Shown: piece after piece, positions 1-6,852 of the stretch
Layout: every line of letters begins with the position of its first letter
Position numbering within the stretch: position 1 is the stretch's first letter
Source of the DNA: Chitinophagaceae bacterium
GTDB taxonomy: Bacteria; Bacteroidota; Bacteroidia; Chitinophagales; Chitinophagaceae
DNA: 8,677 nucleotides
Direction of reading: 5' to 3'
NCBI GenBank assembly: GCA_947472635.1
Contig: CANJDY010000096.1
Coordinates: 1 to 8,677, forward strand
Notes under the pieces: model-generated
Told to the model about the DNA's origin: nothing
Databases searched by the model: none
Seen by the model: the letters and a program-made list of their open reading frames with translations, nothing else
Position numbers and translations under genes: made by a program

Positions 1-84
1 AGCCGTGTCGATAATACTGTACCAGTTTTTCCTAGATGCCGCAAAATTTACATCTCCTTCTGTAAGTAAACTATTTTCTGTCAT
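1..84 (-). CDS. N-terminus of an unidentified gene, truncated by the window edge
   Basis: An open frame begins with the ATG at 84-82 and runs 28 codons without a stop to base 1. It starts MTENSLLTEGDVNF and continues AASRKNWYSIIDTA. The start is not preceded by a Shine-Dalgarno sequence but by TTTTAA, like the other genes here. A 125 bp spacer and a candidate promoter separate it from recB, so it probably has its own transcription start rather than belonging to the rec operon. The EGDVN...R..W opening faintly recalls the start of some class III PLP-dependent aminotransferases. That is a memory-based impression from very few residues, so I do not assign a function. It was judged real because it is co-directional, open to the edge, and sits at a sensible distance from the candidate promoter. 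Confidence 0.6.
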   Translation of the reverse strand, partial: MTENSLLTEGDVNFAASRKNWYSIIDTA

Positions 85-119
85 TTAAAATATATTTTAA
101 CGCTACTGTTATCTTTTTT

Positions 120-127
120 CAAAAATA
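120..127 (-). promoter_or_regulatory. Candidate Bacteroidota-type -7 promoter box for the downstream gene
   Basis: On the minus strand this reads TATTTTTG, an exact match to the Bacteroidota -7 consensus TAnnTTTG. A TTTG (142-145) that could serve as the -33 element lies 14 bp upstream, shorter than the usual spacing of about 19 bp, so the pairing is imperfect. Transcription would start near base 113-116 and give a leader of roughly 30 nt before the ATG at 84. In AT-rich DNA such a box can arise by chance. The location, in a spacer between two co-directional genes, is the main support. Confidence 0.3.
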
Positions 128-131
128 CGTC

Positions 132-146
132 ATTTGGTCAACAAAT
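132..146. promoter_or_regulatory. Small dyad (possible operator) overlapping the candidate -33 region
   Basis: ATTTG (132-136) and CAAAT (142-146) are perfect 5 bp inverted repeats around a 5 bp centre, GTCAA. The dyad covers the TTTG that might act as a -33 element. It is too short and AT-rich to be a convincing intrinsic terminator and has no U-tract directly after it on the minus strand. A repressor half-site pair is possible but unproven. Confidence 0.2.
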
Positions 147-149
147 TAT

Positions 150-171
150 ACTGCTCGTAAACTGCTGATAA
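150..171. repeat. Tandem pair of 11 bp direct repeats in the recB downstream spacer
   Basis: On the plus strand ACTGCTCGTAA (150-160) is followed with no gap by ACTGCTGATAA (161-171), 9 of 11 bases identical. The period is about one helical turn, so both copies face the same side of the DNA. A third ACTGCT occurs at 199-204, next to the recB stop. The pair lies just upstream of the candidate promoter of the downstream gene, a plausible place for an activator or repressor site. No regulator can be named, and two copies alone may be coincidence. Confidence 0.45.
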
Positions 172-209
172 CCCTATGCCAGTATTCAGTTTCATCCGAC
201 TGCTTGCTA

Positions 210-3200
210 TTAAGCATCAAGATTTGCCAAGGCTGGGTAGGATAAATATTTTGTGAGTTGATCAATCGTATTCTTTTCGGGTTGATGAAAAAAGATGCCC
301 GTTGTTTCACCTTTTCTGACGCCTCTTACAAATAAATAGATCACACCGCCAAAATGAGTTTCGTAAGAAAAGCCTGGTACATGGAGCGAAAGGTATTTGC
401 AGACGGCCACTGTATAAATATGGTATTGTAAATGATAATTATTTTCCGCCATGGCATCCCAAACTTTGTCATTGGTATAATCAGCAATAGTATCACCTAA
501 ATAATTTGATTTCCAGTCGAGGATATAATATTTCCCTCCATGTTCAAAAAAAAGATCCATTTTCCCATTCATAATACCTTCTAATTGTCCTGAGGATCTT
601 TGAAATGTTTTTAAATGCAAGGGGACTTTTGCAGTAGAAAGCTGGTTGATCTGTGGCACCTGAAACGGCTGCACGATAAAGTCAAATTCAAATTCATTTA
701 GCCGATGCTCGTGATTAATCTGCGATAATGAAAATGATTGCCCATTGCATTGCAGTGTGGTGGCCGTTACCTGTTGCAGCAGTTCCACTAGTGGAGTGGC
801 ATAAATATCCCTAAAGCCGGGAGCAAGTCGCTTCAATGCTTTAGTAATCACATTGTCCCAATGGATATTATCTGAAAAATGAATGTACTCAAAAATATAG
901 TGCAGTAAGTTTCCCGTGAAGGCACCTTTTTTTAGGGTAGAAAATACAAATTCACTGTAAGCATCCTTTGGGTTGTTGGTGGTTGATTTTTGCTGTGGTA
1001 AATGTTCCGGGTTTAAAAATGTATAACTCAACTTATGCCAGTACAGTTGCTCCAGTGAAAAATTGGCTGCTTTTTTATAGTTGATTGGGAAACTAATTTT
1101 TCCTTCATTGTACCGGAATCGTTGAGGTATTTGAGGAGCCAATTCGAAATTGATTCCTGCGGGATGGGTATCTTTAACAGCCTGAATAAATGGCTTGAAA
1201 GAGGAATTTTTATAATAGGAGGTTAAGTTGTGGTGAAGGAAGCATTTGTATTTGGCCCTTGTGATCGCTACATAGATTAATCGCCTGTTTTCCTGCTCAA
1301 GTTGAGTGAGGATGGTTGTGTTTTGTTCGGTCGTTAGTATTGGTTTGTTGGCAAACAGGTATTCACCCGATTGGTCATCCCTGAAGTTGGCAAAGTCTTT
1401 TATATCAGGCTTACTATCTAGGAAAGGGGCAATCACGATATTATATTCGAGTCCCTTGCTTTTGTGGATGGTAACAATTTTCACCGCATCTTCATCGCTT
1501 TCGATCCGTTGTTCAAATTCATCCCCTTCAGCTGTATGTCCTTCGATTAGTTTTTGCAACCAGTTAATCAGTTCAGAAGGAGAGTACTGTTTATTGATTT
1601 GAATTTTATGTAGTAGTTCTACCAGTTGCAGTACATTGGAAAGAATTCGTTCACCCCCCGAACTGTTACTTTCTAGTAAGTGGCTCTTAACCCGGTAGTC
1701 GGTTATGAATTTCATCAGCATTACATATACTCCTTCCTTGGTCCATGCTTGCTGATAGGTTTTAAATTGTTGAAGTACCAGTTCTTCGTTGAGTTGGGAA
1801 ACTTGTTCAATAAAGAAGCCAGTGAGGCCTGATAATAGTGCCCTGTTGATATTGGAGGCCCGGATATCTGCGACAGCCTGAAGCACATAGAGTAGTTCAG
1901 TTGCTTCGAGGGTATCAGATAATTTGGTTTCATCAATGGTTACGGAAGGTATTTTATAGTAGGCCAATTTTTTCTTAATGTCTAGGCCTTTTTCGTTCTT
2001 TCTAACCAATATGCCAATATCGGAAGGATTGATTGCTTTTTGAATTCCGTCTTCAATAATTGTATAGGCTGGGTTAGTTAGCAGTTCAATGACATTGGCA
2101 ACCACATCTTCCATGATGGCGTCATTGTTTTTGTTTTCATAAATATTAATTGGGGTTGTTGGTTTACCATTCAACAACAGCATATTTTCATTTGTAAGGG
2201 GAGCTGCTACGTTGGTATAGAGAATAGCGTTACTGGCAGCACCAAAATAAAAAGTGTCGAAATCGGCAGTTGGTTTAAAAAATACATTTTGAGCTTCAAT
2301 GACTTGTTTGCTGGAACGGTAATTGGTGTTCATACCATATTTATTCGTTACAGTGTTGCTGGCTTTGAAATAGGTATTGATATCGGCTTGTCTCCATGCA
2401 TAGATGGACTGCTTAGGGTCGCCAATATAAAAAAGGATGGTGTTGGTGCCAAATATCGTATTAAAGATTTCGTATTGAAATTTATCGGTATCCTGAAACT
2501 CATCGATGAACACTGCTTTGTATTTGAGCTGCAAAGCTGCTAGTAGGGTTTGGTTGTTTTGTAAAACCACTGTTTGGTGGAGTTTACGGATCATGTCATC
2601 AAAACCGAGCAAGCTATTGGATTCTTTGCGAAGGGTCACCTTGTTTAGGATCTTGTCAATTGCCAGTTGGTAGAGTTGGTTGCTGTATTGGTACAACAGT
2701 TGGTCTAGCATAGATTGTGCAGGAGTTATTCCTTCTAATAGTACAATCAGGTCAGCGAAAATGAGCTGTATATAGCCTGTGCCAATGTTTTCTAAAATGG
2801 CATCAATCACCACCACTGGATCATCGAAGAGGTGAAGCAGTTTCTTTTGTGCGTATTGATTTGCCTCCACTGCATTGTAAAGTTCATCCTTGTGCTCATT
2901 AAAAAAAACAGTACCGAGTGCATAAGCATTGCGGATGATTTCCTGCTGTTCATTGAGTAGCAGGAGGACTTGGTTTTGTTGATTGATTGATAAAATCTCT
3001 GGTTCGAAGGGTAGTAGGGCGACCAGTTTTTTCCCACCAGCAGCCTCCTGTATATATTGTAATAGTAGTTCTCTAGAAAGAAATTTTGGAACAAGGTAAT
3101 GCAGCAGTTCCAATTTTAATATTACCACCTGCTTTCTCCAAAAATCATTTACCTGATCAATGGTTAGCTCCATGATATCACTTGGGCTCATAGCACCGGA

Positions 3201-3626
3201 GCCAAAAATCTGGTTGGTTTCAAAGGCATATTCTGAAAGGGTACGCTGACAGAAACTGTGAATGGTAACAATGGCCGTCTCATCTAGGAAAAGAATGGCC
3301 TGGTTGATGATTCGCTGGGTTTCATTGATTCCGATGGTATTGATAGAATTTTCCACAATACTTACAATGGCAGGGTCTTTGATTGGCAATCCCTTGCTAG
3401 CCTGCTGTGCCATTCTTACAAAGGACCTTACCCTTATTTCTAATTCAGCAACGGCAGCTTTCGTAAAAGTTACCATCAGTATTTCCTGAATGGGAATTTT
3501 TACTTGCAGTATAAGTCGAAGCGAAAGAAGGGCAATGGAATAAGTTTTTCCAGTACCTGCACTTGCTTCAATAAGATTGCTTTGCTGAAGGGGCGCTGAT
3601 GCTGCTATAAATGGTGTACTTGGCAT
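210..3626 (-). CDS. recB: RecB: exodeoxyribonuclease V beta subunit, 3'-5' helicase and nuclease
   Basis: RecB is the 3'-5' motor and the only nuclease of RecBCD; by family knowledge it also loads RecA after Chi. Length is 1138 aa (E. coli about 1180). UvrD/Rep-type SF1 motifs appear in order: Walker A EASAGTGKTYS (20-30, K27), motif Ia VTFTKAAVAELEIR (52-65), TIHSFCQRTL (121-130), GFDDMI (341-346), motif II FIDEFQDTD (373-381, D375/E376), motif III YIGDPKQSIYAWRQAD (400-415), motif IV NYRSS (435-439), motif V VTIHKSKGLEY (718-728) and motif VI LIYVAITRAK (783-792). After a linker (about 800-895) comes the nuclease domain: H909 in GNLLHYIFE, an acidic residue at E978 or E980, D1024 in GKMDLFF, D1037 and K1039 in YILDWKSN, and Q1067/Y1071 in LQYHIYT. 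These match the E. coli positions H956, D1067, D1080 and K1082. HFGGVIYLFVRGV (1091-1103) is also typical. The start at 3626 is fixed by the recC stop one codon upstream in the same frame. No catalytic residue appears to be missing. Confidence 0.97.
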   Translation of the reverse strand: MPSTPFIAASAPLQQSNLIEASAGTGKTYSIALLSLRLILQVKIPIQEILMVTFTKAAVAELEIRVRSFVRMAQQASKGLPIKDPAIVSIVENSINTIGINETQRIINQAILFLDETAIVTIHSFCQRTLSEYAFETNQIFGSGAMSPSDIMELTIDQVNDFWRKQVVILKLELLHYLVPKFLSRELLLQYIQEAAGGKKLVALLPFEPEILSINQQNQVLLLLNEQQEIIRNAYALGTVFFNEHKDELYNAVEANQYAQKKLLHLFDDPVVVIDAILENIGTGYIQLIFADLIVLLEGITPAQSMLDQLLYQYSNQLYQLAIDKILNKVTLRKESNSLLGFDDMIRKLHQTVVLQNNQTLLAALQLKYKAVFIDEFQDTDKFQYEIFNTIFGTNTILFYIGDPKQSIYAWRQADINTYFKASNTVTNKYGMNTNYRSSKQVIEAQNVFFKPTADFDTFYFGAASNAILYTNVAAPLTNENMLLLNGKPTTPINIYENKNNDAIMEDVVANVIELLTNPAYTIIEDGIQKAINPSDIGILVRKNEKGLDIKKKLAYYKIPSVTIDETKLSDTLEATELLYVLQAVADIRASNINRALLSGLTGFFIEQVSQLNEELVLQQFKTYQQAWTKEGVYVMLMKFITDYRVKSHLLESNSSGGERILSNVLQLVELLHKIQINKQYSPSELINWLQKLIEGHTAEGDEFEQRIESDEDAVKIVTIHKSKGLEYNIVIAPFLDSKPDIKDFANFRDDQSGEYLFANKPILTTEQNTTILTQLEQENRRLIYVAITRAKYKCFLHHNLTSYYKNSSFKPFIQAVKDTHPAGINFELAPQIPQRFRYNEGKISFPINYKKAANFSLEQLYWHKLSYTFLNPEHLPQQKSTTNNPKDAYSEFVFSTLKKGAFTGNLLHYIFEYIHFSDNIHWDNVITKALKRLAPGFRDIYATPLVELLQQVTATTLQCNGQSFSLSQINHEHRLNEFEFDFIVQPFQVPQINQLSTAKVPLHLKTFQRSSGQLEGIMNGKMDLFFEHGGKYYILDWKSNYLGDTIADYTNDKVWDAMAENNYHLQYHIYTVAVCKYLSLHVPGFSYETHFGGVIYLFVRGVRKGETTGIFFHQPEKNTIDQLTKYLSYPALANLDA

Positions 3627-3641
3627 AGGTTATTTTTTTAT
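3627..3641 (-). other. recC/recB junction: A7 tract, TAA stop and one-codon gap
   Basis: On the coding strand recC ends ATA AAA AAA TAA, then CCT, then the recB ATG. The two genes are in the same frame with only the stop and one codon between them. This spacing favours translational coupling by re-initiation, which would help keep RecC and RecB at equal levels. No Shine-Dalgarno sequence is visible, but the A-rich stretch directly upstream is typical of Bacteroidota start regions. Confidence 0.7.
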
Positions 3642-6600
3642 GATACCAGGCATCAGGTTATTGATCGGTTCAAAAATATTCATTGTATTGGCTTTAATGA
3701 CATCAAAATTCCCTTCCTTAAAAAAATGATTTTCATAGGCTTTTATCAAATAATTATCGGTAAAAGTGTAATCCCTTTCATCCCAGCGCATCTTTTCTAT
3801 GGTAGCCCGATAGGTAGCGGCAGTACCCTTGAAAAGCAGGTATGGACTTGCTTTGAAGGTTGGAAAAAAAAGAAAGGGTTGTTCAAATCCATTTTTGAAC
3901 TGTTCAATAAAAGGGGTGAGTCTATTAATTGCATCCTGCTGGGTAATGGTCCCTCTGGGGATACAGAAATTATTAATGTATTTGAAGGGAATAAAATAAA
4001 AATCTACTTCTAGTCCCTGTGCCGTGGCAAGTAAATACGTCAAAAATGCTTCCAATGCATATTTGTTGTAATTTCCTGAATCGGAAGTTGCTACTATTTT
4101 GTCGCCATATAGGTTATTGATCTTGCCAGTAATTATGCTCTGCCCTAGTGTAAGGTGGATTCCATAGGATGTTGCAGTGGCACCTAGCACAACAGCTGAA
4201 AGCCTTTTTTTCATGGGGCGTATTTGATCAATCACCTTGTTAAGGGATAGTCGTCCCATATTCTTAAGTGGCAGGTTTCCTAATATACTAGTTCGCTGAT
4301 AGAAATTTTCATACTCCGTTTCTTCTAAATGAATCAGTTCATTCTTGATACTCCATTTTTCGAGGTCATCGAGTTTAAAAATCTCAGTATCTGCAAGAAG
4401 TACATCTTCTTCCCTATAATAAATAGACAGTCCTTTATTGAAATACCACTTAATGGGATCCTTGAAAAATTGCAGTACATCCGTTATTAAAATTTCCTGA
4501 AAAGCATACACTTGGGCTTCTTTTGGATTAGCGGTAAGTACCATATTGTTTTTATACTTATCATCACTGAGGTAGGAAACCAATCCGCTTCCGTTGAAAT
4601 ACTGCTGGCTAAAACCATGTAGGGGATGGGTGATGATAATTTCATTTCTCATAGATTCATTGCCGCCATTGGTACCGCTGATAATATAGGCAACCAACTC
4701 GTCCACCAAGGAGGAGGGGGGAATATTTGCTGCATCTTTGGAGCTCTTTCCGATGTAGCTTAGATAAAAATTATTTTCTGCTGATAGGATCGTTTCAAGA
4801 AAAAGGTGTTTATCATTGTCCTTCACATTGCGGTCCCCTTGTTGCTTTTGTTTTTTGAGCAGGTTAAAACTAAGTGTGGTCTCTTTTCTTGGAAATTTAT
4901 CAAAGTCCATACCCAACATAGCAACCACTTTAAAAGGAATGCTGCGCATGGGAATTAGTGAGCAAAAGGTAATGCCGGCACTGGCAAAGGCTTGTTTTTT
5001 GGTGGCCTGGCCGATAATTTCTAAGAAGCTATGCCTGAATACTTCAAAGCTAATAGGCGTGTCAGTAACGGTATCGAGAAGGGTTAGTTTTTCTAGGTAA
5101 AGGATAAATCGGTGATAATCGGCATCTTCTTTTTCACCGGCCTGGAACACCATATTTTCTAGCAGATCCTGGAGATAGGCTCCCCAATTGGCGATACTTT
5201 TAGGTTCGTTTCTTTGCTCAACAAAATATTGAAGTATCTGGATGAAATGCCAGAAACGAATTAGTTCTAGCGAGTCTGCTCCTTCGGTGGTATCCAAAGG
5301 GATCAGCAGATCGTTCCCCCATTCCATCATAGGCTCACCGCTGATGCACAATCCACTCATGATTCTTTTCAAACCATTTTCCCAACTTACCGATTTGGTC
5401 TCATTTTCGGCCTCACCCGAAATGCCAAATCTGATTTTGGCATTGTTGACTGCTTTTCGGATGGACGGGATATCGGAAAGGGAAAAGCGCGCTCTAATGT
5501 ATTTCGATTCTAGTAATTCTAAAATTTCCTCCGCCTTAAAACTATCGGCTTGGAGTGAAAGCAATTGTCCGATTGCATTGAAGAGATTGTTGCCCACAAC
5601 AATACTTTCGTCGGCAATGGTATAGGGAAATTCGTAGGGCGCATTGTCAAAGATGGCCCTGATGTAAGGAGCATAATTATCGATATCGCTTACCATCACC
5701 ACTATATCCCGTGGGGAGATTTTTTGCTTTTGCTGGTCTACCAGCTGTGTCAGGAAATTGTACAGTACCTCTACTTCGCGCACGGGAGTAAAACAGGCAT
5801 TGATGGTTAAGGAACCATCTTTAAAATCTGCTACCTCAATTAAATTCCGACTTCCTTCCGCTGAGTTAAAATAGATATCATGTTGTATTTTTTGTAACAA
5901 CGAATTGGGCAGCGTTGGTTCCTGCGCAAGCGTATCGTTGTACAGATTAATGTAGGTCTCGTCTTGGAAAAGTAAGGAGAAGCTATCTTTTACAATATTA
6001 CCCCAGCTGTTCAGCAGGTTATTGCCTGCATTGGAGTATTGGGCTGCATCGGCCTTCCTTTTGGTAAATTGGTTGATTCTTGCTATTTGCTTTTCTGATT
6101 TATCTTCCAGCCAAAAAGAAGTGGGTGCTGGGTTAAGTAAATAAAAACGGATCGGAATATGTTTAGAGAATTCGTTGAATAACTGTAAATAAAAGGGGGT
6201 AATTACTGCGATACCAAAAAAATGAAGTTGAGGTATTTTATTGATCAATATTTGCTGGTTTTCATTTTTTTGCAAGGCTGCAATGATATGGGCTATCATA
6301 CCTGTTTTATCAAGCATGCTGCCATTTACTTGCATATAAATAGATACCCAAAGGTATTGTTGCCAGTTGTCGGTAATATCTGTAAGGGAGGTCTTGTTCC
6401 AGGTGGTTATGGTTTCAGGCCGGTAAAGTTGGTATTGATCAAACAGGTCGGCCACTTTAGTAGCAAGTGCAATTTTCTTTACATCATTGTCTCTGTAATA
6501 TCCTGCAATGAGTGGAAATTTTAGGGTAAAAAGATTGTCGCTGAGTAATTGAAAGATGGTCCATTTTACAAAATCAGCACTCAGCAAGGGCTTGTTTTTC

Positions 6601-6833
6601 CCTCCTAGCAAGTAGTAAATTTGTGCGATAATATCGTTGGGTTTATTAAAGCTAAAATTAGCTGCAATGCCTAGTTGTTTGGCAATAGCAAGGGTGAGCC
6701 AGTTGTTCATCCCCTCCGTTTGGGTAACAATTTGTTGTTTGCCAAATACACCGGATGGACACAAAGGAAGGTCTTTGGAAAGTTGCCTAGCCAGTTGAGG
6801 AAGCGAATTGGATACATATAATTGAATCGGCAT
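3630..6833 (-). CDS. recC: RecC: exodeoxyribonuclease V gamma subunit, Chi-recognition scaffold
   Basis: RecC holds RecB and RecD together, splits the incoming duplex, and scans the 3' strand for Chi. The protein is 1067 aa (E. coli about 1122). It has no Walker A or B motif, as expected for this inactive SF1 helicase fold. Family landmarks are the N-terminal TEGMNNWLTLAIAKQLGIAAN (39-59), ADLFDQYQLYRP (128-139), TPVREVEVLYNFL (349-361), SPRDIVVMVSDIDNYAPYI (373-391), TFCSLIPMRSIPFKVVAMLG (622-641) and GDRNVKDNDKHLFLE (666-680), each closely resembling E. coli RecC. The C-terminal third (about 780-1067) should be the degenerate nuclease-like domain and has no D-x-K catalytic signature. The ATG at 6833 is firm: an in-frame TAA lies at 6846-6848, with no other start between. 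No Shine-Dalgarno sequence is visible. The gene lies 19 bp after recD and ends 3 bp before recB, so it is almost certainly cotranscribed with both. Confidence 0.96.
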   Translation of the reverse strand: MPIQLYVSNSLPQLARQLSKDLPLCPSGVFGKQQIVTQTEGMNNWLTLAIAKQLGIAANFSFNKPNDIIAQIYYLLGGKNKPLLSADFVKWTIFQLLSDNLFTLKFPLIAGYYRDNDVKKIALATKVADLFDQYQLYRPETITTWNKTSLTDITDNWQQYLWVSIYMQVNGSMLDKTGMIAHIIAALQKNENQQILINKIPQLHFFGIAVITPFYLQLFNEFSKHIPIRFYLLNPAPTSFWLEDKSEKQIARINQFTKRKADAAQYSNAGNNLLNSWGNIVKDSFSLLFQDETYINLYNDTLAQEPTLPNSLLQKIQHDIYFNSAEGSRNLIEVADFKDGSLTINACFTPVREVEVLYNFLTQLVDQQKQKISPRDIVVMVSDIDNYAPYIRAIFDNAPYEFPYTIADESIVVGNNLFNAIGQLLSLQADSFKAEEILELLESKYIRARFSLSDIPSIRKAVNNAKIRFGISGEAENETKSVSWENGLKRIMSGLCISGEPMMEWGNDLLIPLDTTEGADSLELIRFWHFIQILQYFVEQRNEPKSIANWGAYLQDLLENMVFQAGEKEDADYHRFILYLEKLTLLDTVTDTPISFEVFRHSFLEIIGQATKKQAFASAGITFCSLIPMRSIPFKVVAMLGMDFDKFPRKETTLSFNLLKKQKQQGDRNVKDNDKHLFLETILSAENNFYLSYIGKSSKDAANIPPSSLVDELVAYIISGTNGGNESMRNEIIITHPLHGFSQQYFNGSGLVSYLSDDKYKNNMVLTANPKEAQVYAFQEILITDVLQFFKDPIKWYFNKGLSIYYREEDVLLADTEIFKLDDLEKWSIKNELIHLEETEYENFYQRTSILGNLPLKNMGRLSLNKVIDQIRPMKKRLSAVVLGATATSYGIHLTLGQSIITGKINNLYGDKIVATSDSGNYNKYALEAFLTYLLATAQGLEVDFYFIPFKYINNFCIPRGTITQQDAINRLTPFIEQFKNGFEQPFLFFPTFKASPYLLFKGTAATYRATIEKMRWDERDYTFTDNYLIKAYENHFFKEGNFDVIKANTMNIFEPINNLMPGIIKK

Positions 6834-6852
6834 GGTCGTTGTGGGTTAACTA

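Larger units (their letters stand above)
85..209. other. 125 bp intergenic spacer between recB and the downstream gene
   Basis: This is the only sizeable non-coding stretch in the window. It separates the recB stop from the ATG of the partial gene. It contains the tandem 11 bp repeat, the 15 bp dyad and the TAnnTTTG-like box described separately. I found no strong GC-rich hairpin with a T-tract, so recDCB transcription may read through or end by a factor-dependent mechanism. I saw no tRNA, small RNA or riboswitch fold. Confidence 0.6.

Noticed and set aside
172..209. Intrinsic terminator just after recB
   Set aside because: No stable stem followed by a T-tract was found on the minus strand here.
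3034..3041. Exact E. coli Chi octamer (GCTGGTGG on the minus strand) inside recB
   Set aside because: It encodes part of the Ala-Gly-Gly stretch at RecB residues 195-198. One match in 8.7 kb on two strands is not surprising, and RecC appears to have altered Chi contacts, so no function is inferred.
2807..3094. Minus-strand open frame of 95 codons overlapping recB in another frame
   Set aside because: It lies wholly inside recB in an alternate frame, with biased composition and no family resemblance.
5242..5625. Plus-strand open frame of 127 codons opposite recC
   Set aside because: It is the antisense shadow of a well-conserved gene, with serine-rich, low-information protein and no recognisable domain.
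5732..5745. Palindrome-like GCTGGT-CT-ACCAGC inside recC
   Set aside because: The arms are only 6 bp with a 2-base centre, too tight for a stable hairpin, and it lies within conserved coding sequence.
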